64,000 bases of DNA from Liriodendron chinense (lineage: Eukaryota > Streptophyta > Magnoliopsida > Magnoliales > Magnoliaceae): positions 62,001-126,000 of the forward strand of contig PVNU02000427.1 in the NCBI GenBank assembly GCA_003013855.2, written 5' to 3'. Position 1 is the stretch's first letter. The number at the start of each line of letters is the position of its first letter. Positions 17,850 through 30,198 of this stretch are shown piece by piece. A program made the translations under genes and the position numbers. The notes beneath the pieces are model-generated. The model worked only from the letters and a program-made list of their open reading frames with translations. It was not told where the DNA came from and ran no database searches.

Positions 17850-20699
17850 ATGCCACATTGGGCTCTGGGATCTAATAACCGACTCAATCGTGACGGAGTA
17901 ATTGTTGAAGGGATTGATAGAGAGCCTCGTGCTAGGAAACGTCAAAATTTTCCTGAAATTACTAGAGAGATGGCTGAAAATCAACCAAATCAAGGGGCTA
18001 ATCAACATCAAAATCCCGCCCCAAACCTTACTGAATTGGATGAGAATGAAGTGGGGGATGTACCTCAACCTAGAACTTTACGTGACTATTTACAACCAGC
18101 TAGGACGAGTACTCCCTCTTGCATAATTTTCCCTCACAATGTGGGAAATATTGATTTTAAACTGGGGTTGATCCAACTTCTTCCTAGATTCCATGGACTC
18201 GACTCTGAAAGCGCATATCTACACATCAAGGAGTTCGAAGAGGTTATTGCCACAATAAACTATGACAATGTAACTAGGGATACTATAAAACTCAAATTAT
18301 TCCCTTTTTCCTTGAAAGAGAAGGCCAAATCATGGCTACATTCCTTAAGGCCAAGGTCTATTGGGACATGGGCTGAGATGACTAGGGAGTTTCTTAAAAA
18401 ATTCTTCCCTACTCATCGAACCAATGCACTAAGAAGGGCCATAATGAACTTCGCCCAAAAAGAAGAAGAAACCTTTTTCCAATGTTGGGAAAGGTATAAT
18501 GAGTTATTAAACGCATGCCCACATCATGGCTATGAACGGTGGAGGTTGATTAGTTTCTTCTATGATGGATTAAACTCAACCATGCGCCAATTTGTGGAGA
18601 CGATGTGCAATGGGGAGTTCATGAACAAGGAAACGGAGGAAGCTTGGGATTATTTTGACATGTTGGCTGAAAACACACAAGCATGGGATACATCTAAGCC
18701 AACAAGTTCAAAACAACCCCAAAACAAGGAAAATGGAGAAATTTATATTTTAAATGAGCAAGATGATCTAGGTTCTAGAGTGGCTAAACTCACACGAAAG
18801 GTCGAGGAGATGGAACTAAAGAAAGTGGACACAACCCAACAAAGGGGGGCTGTTGAAACTGTTTGTGGTATTTGTGCTTTCAATGTGCATCAAACGCCGG
18901 ATTGCCTAACAATCTATGCGTTTCGAGAACTTTTATTTGAACAATCGAATGCTTTGAATAGTTATCAATGACCTTTTAGTACTCCAAATTCAAACACGAA
19001 CAATTTTAGTTGGAGAAACAACCATAACTTCAATTGGGCGAATGGAAACACGGCTAATCAAAATAATCCTCAAAGGGGGCCCCCAATGCAAATTCCTATG
19101 GCCCCAACTCAAATGCCTATAGAAGATACTTTGAAAGCATTCATGGAAGGTCAAGCTCAAATAAATCAATCCAACCATACGATAATGCTTGAGCTTAAAA
19201 ATTCGGTGGAGGAAATCAAGGCTCGCTTAAACGCAAGGGAAGGGATTCTTCCATCCTAACCCATACCAAATCCAAAACCACAATGTGAAATAAGCTTGTC
19301 TAGTTCTTCTAACCAACACATGGAACATGCTAAGGCCATCACCACTCTTAGAAGTGGTAAAATTATTGAAAAATCTGATCCGGTGAAGGTTTCAAAGCCT
19401 AATGATCCGGTATCTTCCAAAGAAGATGATGGACCTAGCACCGCCATGAATGAAAAAGAGTCATTGAAAGAATATAGGCCCGTTGCTCCATTCCCCCAAC
19501 GCTTGATTGCAGCCAAACCTCAAGATAAATATCAGGAATTTTTGGAGGTCTTCAAGCAAGTCAAAATCAACATCCCATTGTTGGATGCAATTAAACAAAT
19601 ACCGTCATATGCTAAATTCTTAAAAGACCTTTGCACGGTGAAAAGAAAAATACATGTGCAAAAGAAGGCATTTTTGACAGAGAATGTAAGTGCCATTATA
19701 AATCACGGGATGCCCAAGAAATACAAAGATCCCGATTGTCCAACAATATCATACATAATTGGAGATTACCGGGTGAAACATGCTTTACTCGATTTAGGGG
19801 CAAGTGTTAACTTAATCCCCTTTTCGATCTATGAACAATTGGGTTTAGGTGAATTAAAACCCACCAAAACCACATTACAACTTGCTGACCGATCGATTCA
19901 TGTTCCAAGAGGGGTGATTGAGGATGTTCTTGTCCAAGTTGACAAGGTCTACTACCCGGTGGACTTTATTGTCTTGGACACACGACCCATGGTTAATATT
20001 GGCCCCCAAATTCCTGTCATACTTGGCCGCCCATTCCTAGCTACATCAAACGCTATCATAAATTGTATGAGTGGAGTCATACAAATGTCTTTTGGCAATA
20101 TGACGATTGAGTTGAATGCTTTCAATGTTGACAACCAATAAGAGGATGAAGATGAGGAGGTCCACGAAATAAACATGATCAATTCTATTGTGGAAGTAGA
20201 ATCCCTCTCACCTTTTTACTCCGGTCACTTAGACGAAGATGTGACTTACTCCCTTGATGAGAACGATGACATGATAAGGGATATGGTCACACTTTTAGAA
20301 TCGGCATCGGCATATGACGCTAGCCGAGAGAAGGATGTGGAAACAATACCTTTTTGTGCTGAGAAATCAATTCATATTTCCACACCTTTGTGGATCATGC
20401 ACACTGAACTCCACCAACCCTGGGATGATCCATACTTGTAATACCAAAGCCCAGGAAAATCTGAATGGAGACATTTTTTCTGATAAATATGATGATGTCT
20501 CCTCTTATACATGTGCTGAAAATATTAAGGAACCCGCTGAAATTCCTTTTTTGGGATTTTCATTGGGTTATCTGGATCAATTACACATGTATATTGTAAA
20601 GCAGGATATTGGATGACTTTATTGCGAAACCTTTTGATCCATCTAATGATTCTGCTTGACTTTATGCTTTTGGATGAGTTGTTGGGATTAACCTCCTAG
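17850..20699 (+). pseudogene. Gag-protease-acidic tail polyprotein of element C, broken
   Basis: Start chosen at MPHWALGSNN (17850), matching D; an upstream in-frame ATG at 17826 is less conserved. Gag has LRDYLQPA, FHGLDSESAYLHI, EFLKKFFP and the CCHC knuckle CGICAFNVHQTPDC (about residue 339). The protease DLGASVN is at about 648. In-frame stops at 18969 (TGA), 19257 (TAA), 20139 (TAA) and 20439 (TAA) all fit C-to-T change or simple decay. The tail is shorter than in B (HEINMINS, TPLWIMHTELHQPWDDPYL); its EPAEIP motif lies in another frame, and the hydrophobic segment AGYWMTLLRNLL (20601-20696) returns to the gag frame, ending TAG 20697. No RT or integrase. Confidence 0.88.
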
Positions 20700-21839
20700 T
20701 CTGACAGAGAAAGATTTTCTAGAATGCTTTCCCATTAGGATTTGCTTTGATCAGTTGATTTAAGTTGTGAAGTAATCCATCTCCCAAAGCTAATCTTGCC
20801 ATGAAATATATGCTTCAGGTGATATCTCTCTTTCTCACTCTCTTTTTCTTTTGGCATTGCTCTCATGTGTTGCATTCATTGTATACATTCTTACATTGAG
20901 GACAATGTAAAGTTTTAGTTGGGGGGTGAGAGAGATTCCATAGATGATGAATCTGCTAGCCTTTGTGACATTTCGAGCAATGATATAGAAAATTTTCGAG
21001 ATTTTTCTAAAATTCAAAACTCTTTTGGAAAACTTTGATTTTATGCATTCGAGATAGCATGAGTATAAGAAGAGGAGCTACAAAGTGAGGGATGTTGCAA
21101 GCTTTGAACTTCTTTTAATGTAATGGTTTTATATGTGAATTCACCTATTTTTTATGATTGATAGAAAATTTAAACACCTTTTGCACCTAGTTCACATTAC
21201 ACGATTTTCGTGATTTGAAAGGATTATGTGATTTGTGGATTAACTAGACCTTAATTTAAGGTATTGAGAAACCAAGCCGGGGTACTTTGTCCATCCTGGT
21301 CCATGGGAAAATAACGAAAGATATGGATTTCTAAAAATCCTATCTAATGTAAAAGAAAAACGAAAAGGAAGGATGAAATTGGGAATGATGGAAAATGGTG
21401 GAAAATTCTGATTAGGGCTACCTACTACCAACAGAGGGATGGTCTACCCGTAACCAAAGTCGGAAATGGGACGTAGTGTGAAAGTCGTCGGAAGGACGGT
21501 AAGGCAAATTCCTGTCATAGGCTTGTTGTTGCTCTATGCACCTTGAGATCTATAGTTTAGTTGATTTATGAAGAAGATAATCCTGAAAACTCATGAGATA
21601 AACCTTCACTATGCACACTAGGTTGAATTTGTTCAAGTTCTTCTATTTATCAATCAATCAGCGGGAATTGTCTGAGAGTTTAAGGTTTCAACATCTATCA
21701 TCTAATTTCTCTGATTTTTATGTTTGTATGTCTTGGAATGTATAGAAGAATAGTTTCTGAAAGAAAGTTGGGTTTTGGAGAATAAAACTTGTTTCACGCA
21801 TGTTTTGCTCGGGACTAGCAAAATGCTGGTTGGGGGGTG
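20700..21839 (+). other. 3' noncoding region of element C with two PPT-like tracts
   Basis: Internal box ACATTGAGGACAATGTAAAG..AGTTGGGGGGTG (20893-20928), conserved block (about 21273-21555) and terminal tract GCTGGTTGGGGGGTG (21825-21839). No gene. Confidence 0.8.
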
Positions 21840-23447
21840 TGTTGAGCTCTTAATTGTGCATATTCTAACCCCAATTCATCACTCATTATGCACGGTTTTC
21901 ATGTTTAAAGGACTAATCTAATGCATGATTTGTGATTGTAGGAACAAGATGGAGATTTCACTAATTCAAGGCTAAATAGAGCTCCTTACAAGCATTGAAA
22001 ACCACTAGATCAAGCATGAAGGAAGACCAAAGAAAGACAAAGCAAGGAGAGAAGAGAGAAGAAGAAACAAAGAAAGAAATGAAGAAGAAAAAGAACTCAG
22101 ACCGGTCGTCCGACCGGTCGGCCACGGGAGCCAGACCGGTCAAGACCGGTCGGCCACCCCACTTCCTGAATTGAAGGCTCACTGGATAGAGGAATTATAC
22201 AATCCGACCGGTCGTGACCGGTCGGCCAATGGGTCACCTCTCCTATTTCACTCGCTGGACTGATGGACTAACAGGTCCGACCGGTCGGCCAGGCCAGTCC
22301 GACCGGTCGGCCATGCAAAAACGGCAGCTTCTAATTCGGGCGCCGAATTTCTCTGCGCAATTGCGTATCCTTACGCGAAATCTGGAAGTTTCTTACACAA
22401 TGGATACCTCCAAGCTATAAAAGGACTTCTTCCCTTCATACCAGGGCATGCTAGGACGTGAGGATTGCTTGGGAGACGAATTCTACTTCGAGTTTTCTTA
22501 GTTTTCTTCCTGTTTTAGTAGTTTTTAATGGTTTTGAGGCTTCGAGTTCAAGGACGTTAGAGATGAACTAAAACCTCTTAGCTAGGGCTAAGAGGTGAAG
22601 CTTTTGATTTGTTTTTAATGGATTGATGCAACCTAGGTTTCCTTTTTATGATTTAATTGATGAATTTTAGTTAATGTGAGTTTGAATCAAGTTCTAGTTG
22701 GGTTTTTACTTTGATCTCTTGATGACTCCGGGCTCATGTGATTCTTAGTGATCCTAACTTAGTAATTTAGCTTCTGAGCATTGTTTATGCTTGTGTAGTT
22801 CATTGATCTATCATCGACTCCGGGCATGGTAGACCCTTTGATTGCCTTGTGTACAATGGCCTGATTTTCATGTGGGAACTCACTCAACTAAAGTTCTTAT
22901 CTTTTGTAGTAATCTGAAATAACTGTTTGTTGATTGATTTTGATTTAATTAGAGTTCTAATCATTAGTTGTAATCAATTCTAGTGACAGGATTTGATGAA
23001 AGCTATGGTTGTGAATCTCAACTAGATTGGAAAGAGGCTTGGCCTACACAATTGAGTGTGCCCAAGGCCTGAGTATTATTGTGGGAATCGAATCAATGAA
23101 TGAGCAACTGTTTTAGATAATTATTGATTGAGCTACTCTATATTCCGATCGGATAGAGATATGAATTCGATTCCGATTGAGTTATGAGAGACCTAGTTGT
23201 GTTGATCCATTGAAACCTATCAAAAGTGGATCCTTGGCGCTCTAGTGCCTTTTTAGATTGGAATTACCTTACACATTCACTGTTTAAACCCAAATTGCTA
23301 TTTTTCAGTTTTAGTTCTTAATAGGATCTTAATTACTAGTTATTTTAGACAAATTCTGAGAATACCCATTCATAAATCTCTGTGGGAACGATACTCTGTC
23401 TTTCCGAATTATTACTAATTCGCAACCCTACACTTGGGGAGTGAACA
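21840..23447 (+). repeat. 3' LTR of element C
   Basis: 1608 bases. GACCGGTC array 22099-22315, TATAAAAG 22416-22423, leader hairpin 22573-22596 (perfect 10 bp). Nearly identical to the 5' LTR. Confidence 0.93.
22416..22423 (+). promoter_or_regulatory. TATA box of C 3' LTR
   Basis: TATAAAAG in the same context as the 5' LTR. Confidence 0.75.
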
Positions 23448-23452
23448 TCAGC

Positions 23453-23795
23453 CTGAGCGATTGATCGATAGACTTGAGCGATTGATCGCTCACAGCAGAA
23501 ATTGACAAAATTGTTGGTGGACTAAAGTGCAGAATTGCGATTGATCGCCCAGCCTGAGCAATTGATCGGCCATCCCATAGATCAATCTCCAGAATGCATA
23601 TTTTTAAGAAATTTGGAAAAAACTCTCTGGACACTTTTTGCACCCTCCGATTGATCGCTGGACATTGATCGATTGATTGCCAGAAGTGACCGATTGATCT
23701 CTCAGCCAGTCGATTAATCGCCACATCCGAAAAAGGCAGTTTTTACAGTTATTTGAACTAACGATTGATCGCCCAGTCTGAGCGATCAATCGACA
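23453..23795 (+). promoter_or_regulatory. CGATTGATCG motif array in U3 of LTR X
   Basis: About ten copies of (C)GATTGATCG or its complement, commonly flanked by GCCCAG, GCTCAG or CTGAG, with further copies at 15609-15633. It occupies the position held by GACCGGTC arrays in every other related LTR here. Confidence 0.7.
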
Positions 23796-23900
23796 ATGCG
23801 CCCATTTTAGAAATTTCCAAGTTTGCCTCCGATTTTCTCTGCGCAGTGCGTAAATTCTACGCAAATTCTTGAAGATTCTTCGTTTGTGGGGTGTGAAAGC

Positions 23901-23908
23901 TATAAAAG
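23901..23908 (+). promoter_or_regulatory. TATA box of LTR X
   Basis: TATAAAAG followed by GGACTTCTCC. Confidence 0.72.
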
Positions 23909-24386
23909 GGACTTCTCCTCTTCATACCAAGGCATGCTAGGACATGGGGATTGCTTGGGAGACAGATTCTACTTCAAGTTTTCTTAGTTTTCTTCCTGTT
24001 TTAGTAGTTTTTATGTTTTTGAGGCTTCTAGTTCAAGGATGTTAGAGATGAACTAAAACCTATTAGCTAAGGCTAAGAGGTGAAGCTTTTGATTTATTTT
24101 TGATGGATTGATGCAACCTAGGTTTCCTTTTATGTTTTAATTGAAGAATTTTGAGTTCAATATGAGTTTGAATCAAGTACTAGTTTGGTTTTACTTTGAT
24201 CTCTTGATGACTCCGAGCTCATGTGATTCTTAGTGATTCTAAACTTGCTAGCTTACCTTCTGAGCATTGTTTATGCTTGTATAGTTCATTGATCTATCAT
24301 CAACTCCGGGCATGGTAGATCCTTTGATTGCCTTGTGTACAATGGCCCGATCTTCATGTGGGAACTCATTCAACTAAAGTTCTTAT

Positions 24387-26271
24387 CTTCAGTTCACTCT
24401 CTCGTCCTTTATGTAACCTACTTCAAAAGGAAAATTCATTCGAGTGGAATGAAGAATGTCAAAAGGCCTTTACCACCCTTAAAGGTATGTTGACATGTGC
24501 TCCCATAATGCAACCACCTGATTGGAGCCTTCCTTTTGAAATTATGTGCGATGCTAGCGACTATGCTATTGGGGTCGTGCTAGGCCAAAGAAAAGAGAAA
24601 AAGCCATGTGTCATCTACTATGCTAGTAGAACTCTAAACTCAACCCAAGCAAACTACACTACTACTGAAAAAGAACTTTTAGTCGTAGTTTTTACCTTGG
24701 ACAAATTTACGTCCTACTTGATTGGATCTAAGATCATCATATTCACTGACCATGCCGCGCTTAAGTACCTTCTCTCTAAGAAGGATGCTAAACCACGGTT
24801 GTTAAGATGGATCCTTCTACTCCAGGAATTTGACATAGAAATACGTGATAAGAAAGGAGTAGAAAATGTCTTGGCTAACCATCTCTCTCGACTTGTCCTC
24901 ACTGATTCCCCTGAAACGACCGCGATCAATGACATGTTCCCTGATGAACAACTTTTTGCTGTTTCCCAATTGCCATGGTATGCGGACATTGCTAACTATC
25001 TTGCTACAAGTACAATTCCTACACATTGGACAAAGTAAGATAAGGATAAATTCTTCACTGAGGTGCGAAAATTCCTATGGGACGACCCATACTTATTCAA
25101 GTATTGTCCCAATCAAATCATAAGGAGATGTGTCCCAGATGATGAACAACAAAGTATCATCTCCTTCTGTCATTCTCAGGCATGTGGTGGCCACTTCTTG
25201 GCTAAAAAGACCACAGCGAAAATTCTGCAATGTGGGTTTTATTGGCCCACTATGTTCAAAGACACACATGAGTTTTGCAAAACATGTGAACCTTGTCAGA
25301 AATTGGGAGAAATCTCCCGTAGAAATATGATGCCACTCAATCCCATCTTAATAATCGAATTTTTTTATTGTTGGGGCATCGATTTCATGGGTCCATTCCC
25401 ATCTTCTTTTAGAAACACATACATCTTACTTGCCGTTGACTATGTTTCCAAATGGGTCGAGGCCATCCCTTGCCGGAATAATGACCATAAAACGGTCATT
25501 CGCTTCTTAAAAGAGAATATTCTTTCCCGGTTTGGAACACCTCGAATCATCATAAGTGATGGAGGGTCTCACTTTTGTAATCGCCCTTTTGAAACTTTAA
25601 TGAAGAAATATGGCGTAACACACAAAGTGAGCACTCCCTATCACCCAAAAACTAGTGGACACGCTGAGATATCTAATAGGGAGATTAAACACATTTTAGA
25701 GAAAACGGTGAACCCCGATCGCAAGGATTAGTCGCTTCGGCTTATCGATGCGCTTTGGGCCTACCGTACTGCTTTTAAGACCCCTATTGGAATGTCTCCC
25801 TATAGACTTGTCTATGGGAAGGCCTGTCACTTGCCTGTGGAGTTGGAACATAGGGCATATTGGGCAATTAAGAAGATGAATTTTGATTCTGACAAGGCAA
25901 GCTCGTTGCGCAAACTATAATTGAATGAACTTGCAGAAATCCGGAACGAAGCATATGAGAATGCGAGAATTTACAAGGACAAAACGAAGATATTCCATGA
26001 TAAAAACATTCTTCGTAAGACATTCACGATCAATAAAATAGTCCTCCTGTATAATTCTCGTCTACATTTATTTCCGGGCAAATTGAGATCTCGATGGACC
26101 GGTCCCTACATTGTGCAAACTGTTTATCCATATGGGACTGTCGAGTTGTTGAATCCAAAGAACGGCAACATTTTTAAGGCGAATGGGCAGCGATTAAAGC
26201 CGTTCTTTGAGAAATTTCCTTCAAAAGGTATGTCCATACCTCTGACTGATCCTGTCTACCAGGATGATTGA
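24387..26271 (+). pseudogene. RNase H and integrase of element Y (5'-truncated pol)
   Basis: Begins abruptly inside pol at the RT/RNase H connection (SRPLCNLLQKEN). RNase H shows CDASDYAIG, TTEKELL and FTDHAALKYLL. Integrase follows with its zinc-binding HHCC region (ACGGHF, CKTCEPCQ), the DDE core (GIDFMGPF, ISDGGSHF, SGHAEISNRE) and a C-terminal RWTGPYIV motif. Stops: TAA 25036 between RNase H and integrase, TAG 25729 in place of a Trp, TAA 25918. D shares the first two. Gag, protease and RT are missing because of the junction with X at 24386. It is closely related to D's pol and ends in VYQDD before TGA. No env-like ORF follows. Confidence 0.9.
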
Positions 26272-27407
26272 TCTCCTAGTCTGACGGAGGTATAGAGTAG
26301 TTAGGATTAGGATTTTGTTGCTTTTGTTTGCTTTCGCTTAGGTTTGTTAGAAGGAGGAAGAATTCCACTTTTCACTTTTTCAGGTACTCTCATTCCTCAC
26401 TCCTTTTTATTTTCAAATTGCTCTCATGTTTTGCATATTGCATATCTTATTACATTGAGGACAATGCAAGATTTGGTTGGGGGGTGTAGGACCACTTGGA
26501 TGAATCTAGCGTTTTGTAACATTTCGAGCAATTGTGTAGAAATTTTTTGATTTTTCAAAAATTCAAGACTCTTTTGGAAAACTTTGTTTCTATGCATTCA
26601 AGATGATATGAGCATAAGAGGAGGAGATATGAAGTGAGTGAGGTTGCAAGTTTTTAATGTCTCATAACATAATGGTTTTATATGTGAATTCCCCTATTTT
26701 TGTGATTGATAGAAAATTTGAACACTCTTACACCTAGTCCACATTACACGATTTTCACAGGTTGAAGGGACTATGTGATTTGTGGATTAGTTAGATTTTG
26801 AGTCAAGGTGTTGAGACATCAAGCCGGGGTACGTTGTCCATCCTTGTCCATGGGAAAATAACGAAAGATATGGATTTCTATAAGTCCTATCTAATTTAAA
26901 AGAAAAAGGAAAAGGAATGATGAAATTGGGAATGATGGAAAAATGGTGGAGAAATCCGATTAGGGCCACCTACTACCAACCGGGGGATGGTCTACCCGTA
27001 ACCAAAGCCGGAAATGGGACGTAGTGTGAAAGTCGTCGGAAGGACAGTAAGGCAAATTCCTGTCATTGGCTTGTTGTTGCTCCATATACCTTGAGATCCA
27101 TAGTCTAGTTGATTTATGAAGAAGATAACCCTGAAAACTCATGAAAAGAATTTTCACGATGCATACTAGATTGAAATTGTTCAAGTTCTTCTATTTGTCA
27201 ACCAATCAGCGGGAATTTCATATGGGTACTTATTATGTTTTGAGAGTTTACAATTTCAACCTCTATCACCTAATTTCTCTAACTCTTACTCTTATGTATC
27301 TTGGGATGTATAGAAGAATGGTTTCTAAAGGAGAGTTGGGTTTTGGAGAATGGAATTAGTTTCACGCATGTTTTGCTCGGGACTATCAAAATGCTGGTTG
27401 AGGGGTG
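26272..27407 (+). other. 3' noncoding region of element Y with two PPT-like tracts
   Basis: Internal box ACATTGAGGACAATGCAAG..GGTTGGGGGGTG (26452-26486), conserved block (about 26822-27095), terminal tract GCTGGTTGAGGGGTG (27393-27407). No gene. Confidence 0.8.
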
Positions 27408-28997
27408 TGTTAAGCTCTTAATTGTGCATATTCTAACCCCAATTCATCACTCATTATGCATGGTTCCATGATTTAAAGACCAAACTAATGCATATATTTG
27501 TGGTTGTAGGGACGAGAGAGAGAGGAAGCATCAATTGAAGACTTAAAGATGCTAGTTAGAAGCAAAGAAGATCAAAGGGGCTAAGCGTCAAAGAATGAAA
27601 GAAAGAAATCAGAGAAAAGAAGAAAAAATGTAGAGAAGGTGCCCACGACCGGTCGTCCGACCGGTCGTCCAAAGCCAAGGACCAGTCGTCCGACCGGTCC
27701 GTACATGCACAGAGGAGACCCAGAGGCCATAACTCTCTGGACTGTTCATGACCGGTCGTGCGACAGGTCGTCCACTTCTGCGACCGGTCGTGCGACCGGT
27801 CCTTCAATTATTTTTCCAGGCCGAAACTCGCTGGACTCTTTTTGGCCATTTTGAGACCGGTCGTCCAGCATCCACGACCGGTCGTCCAGCCACTGCGACC
27901 GGTCGTGCGACCGGTCGCCTGCGTAAGATTTGAACCTTCTAATTCTGGCGCCGATTTTCTCTGCACAGTGCGTAAGTGTTATGCAAATTCTCGAATCTTC
28001 TGAACTTGCGGAGCCTCCCCACTATAAAAGGACACCTAGGGATCGTTCTTAGGGTATCTTAGAAGAGTTTAAGCAAGGTTGGAGGCGGCGGAAGTGGATT
28101 TCGGAGTTCCACAACTCCTTCTAGTTTGTTTTGCTGTTTTTATGTTTTTCTTAGTTATTTCATGTTTCTTTGGATCATGAACGGCTAAACCTCTTAGCTA
28201 GGGCTAAGAGGTGAAGCTTGTAGTGAATCTAAGATGTTTCAATTCATGCTAACATGGTTTTCAGATTGGTTTTAATGTTTATGAACAATGGTTTGAAGTT
28301 TATATAAGTTCTAAGTAGTTTTTCTTAGTCTTATGATGACTCATGGATGTTTGGGAGAATTACTTAAGTTCTTAATTAGTTTGTATTAGTCTAGACCTGT
28401 ATGATCCGAGGAATTGGAGTATGCTCTAGTACTATGATCTTCATGTGGGAACTTCCTACCAAAGTTCTACTTTTCTGAATTTTTGTGCTATGTGGGACTG
28501 TGCATGTGATTTGAATCAAGTTCAAATCATGATCTAGCCTTGTCTTGTGACAGGACTTGAGGATGGTTATGATTGTGATATGAGTCTATTGGAATTGGGA
28601 CTGACCTATGCAATTGAAGCATGCTCAGCCTAGCTTGCATTGAGTGAATCATACACATGGTTCTTACATATGGCAGATAGTTTGGTTTAACAGCTCTATC
28701 ATCCGGCTAGATAGATCTTAATATCGATTCTAGTTGAGAAAGTGAGAAACCACAGTGGATTGAACATCAAGGATTGCTACAAGTGGATCCTTGAACCCCT
28801 AGTGCTTTATTATAATTGTTTACCTTCAATTTAGTTCAAAGTTGTTACTTACATCAATCTCATACAAAATCTGGTTGTTAGCTTTCAATAGATATTATTG
28901 GATGTGTTTGTGAATTCCCACACAAGTCCCTATGGATCAACCTCGGTCTTACCGAGTTTATTACTACATTGCAACCCTACACTTGGGGAAGCGAACA
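27408..28997 (+). repeat. 3' LTR of element Y (LTR H)
   Basis: TGTTAAGCTCTTAATTG to GGGGAAGCGAACA, 1590 bases. GACCGGTC/GCGACCGGTCGT array 27648-27917, TATAAAAG 28023-28030, perfect 10-bp leader hairpin 28189-28212. Closest to LTR D. The right flank is the middle of LTR Z, with GTTGG (28998-29002) as probable target copy. Confidence 0.9.
28023..28030 (+). promoter_or_regulatory. TATA box of LTR H
   Basis: TATAAAAG followed by GACACCTAGGG. Confidence 0.75.
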
Positions 28998-30054
28998 GTT
29001 GGCCACTCTGCTGCTCACCCCTGGAGGTCGCTGGACAAAGGACCATCCTGGTCTGACCGGTTAAGACCGGTCGACCATCAGGTCGGTCACCCTCTTGTAC
29101 CCCCTAGACTCATAACAGCCCAGTCCCACCAGTCACGATTGGTCGACCTTGCATAAACAACACCTTCTATTTGAAGCTCTGAGTTTTTCTGCGCAAGTAC
29201 GTAAGTGTTACGCACTTCTGGAAGTTTCTGAGGTGGTAGAGCCTCCCCACTATAAAAGGACACCTAGGCTCTCTTCCTAGGGCATCATAGAAGCTGAGGA
29301 ACTTCGTGGGAGGTGAAGAGAGCTATCGTGGAGCATCTGCAACTCTCCCGAATCCGGGTTTTTATGCTTTTTAGTTTTTCCTTGAGTTCTACTTGTAATA
29401 TGACAATGCTCGGCTAGAATCTCTCAACTAAGCATGAGAGGTGAACCTTGTAGCTAATTTCATGTTTAATTTAGTTTGATTCAAGTACTTTCACTTTAAG
29501 TTTGAATTTTAAATGTTCTAGTTCATATAAAGTTAATATTTTTAGAATTTTTATGAGAGTTCATGTGCTCCGGACATGGATTCCTTGCAATTCTCTGAGA
29601 TTATCATGTTTTGCTTGAATGGATTCGAATTATGGTAACCCTTGAGCATGCCATAGTCCATAAGCTGCTACTTCGAAGGCTATGATTTCGAATGCTATGT
29701 GATTGAATGGGACTAGAACTTGGAAGTTCAACTTAAGTAGGATTGAATGTGATTCAATGCTTTATCTCCAACTAAATGAGAGATAGAACTTCAAATCTAG
29801 TTGTATTTTATGCTTGGATTGATTGGATTAACATGGGATTGCTACAAGTGGATCCTTGAAAGCCTTAGTTCCCTTAATTACTGATTTTTCCTAAATTACT
29901 GTTTAAGTTAGTTCTCTTAAATCATAATTCCAAATTGTTTCAATTCGAGTTGCTGGAATAGTTTAGAATTGGTTTTCGAATTCCCTGTGGATCGACCTCG
30001 GTCTTACCGAGATTTATTACTACATCGCAGCCTTGCACTTGAGGCAATCGAACA
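28998..30054 (+). repeat. LTR Z, right part only
   Basis: Begins inside a GACCGGTC array (GTTGGCCAC), then TATAAAAG 29251-29258, a decayed leader hairpin near 29429-29449, the U5 hairpin, and ends ATCGAACA at 30054. No PBS follows, so this is the outer end of a 3' LTR. Its left part must lie beyond the nested stack to the left. Confidence 0.85.
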
Positions 30055-30198
30055 AATATGATTTATAGAGAGGTTAAACAAAGGATTTACATATGGTCAA
30101 GGTGCCTAAAACATCTAAAGATCAAGAGAAAGTAAGTCCATTTTTATATGATTTTTGAATGCTCCATCTTGTGATCAAACACAAGGAAGACTTAGAAT
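30055..30198. other. Short unassigned flank
   Basis: 144 bases between LTR Z and the TGTAACGCCC LTR. No ORF or known motif seen; it may be host sequence or part of another repeat. Confidence 0.4.

Larger units (their letters stand above)
15634..23447 (+). mobile_element. Element C: non-autonomous Gag-protease element, intact ends
   Basis: 7814 bases with two LTRs (1618 and 1608 bases), PBS, gag-PR-tail frame and PPT, flanked by TCAGC at 15629-15633 and 23448-23452. It sits inside the U3 motif array of LTR X. Like B and E it lacks RT, RNase H and integrase, but its Gag and LTR are clearly a different subfamily. The near identity of its LTRs implies a fairly young insertion. Confidence 0.93.
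23453..24386 (+). repeat. LTR of element X, right part, truncated
   Basis: Continues the LTR interrupted at 15633. It has the CGATTGATCG array (to about 23795), TATAAAAG (23901-23908) and the leader hairpin with one mismatch (24058-24081). Downstream of the array it is closely related to LTR C. It stops at TTCTTATCTT (about 24386), where C's LTR would continue TTGTAGTAATC; instead RNase H coding sequence of Y begins. Confidence 0.85.

Noticed and set aside
23428..23864. ORFs of 98 and 86 codons on the minus strand
   Set aside because: Ser-Ile-Asp-Gln repeats arising from the CGATTGATCG array of LTR X.
24412..25036. Second (archaeal-type) RNase H as in the Tat/Ogre branch
   Set aside because: Only one RNase H domain is visible between RT and integrase in F and in the joined D frame.
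26272..27407. Possible env-like gene after integrase, as in classical Athila
   Set aside because: Frames after VYQDD are short and the region is the conserved noncoding block in all elements; no signal peptide or membrane protein frame there.
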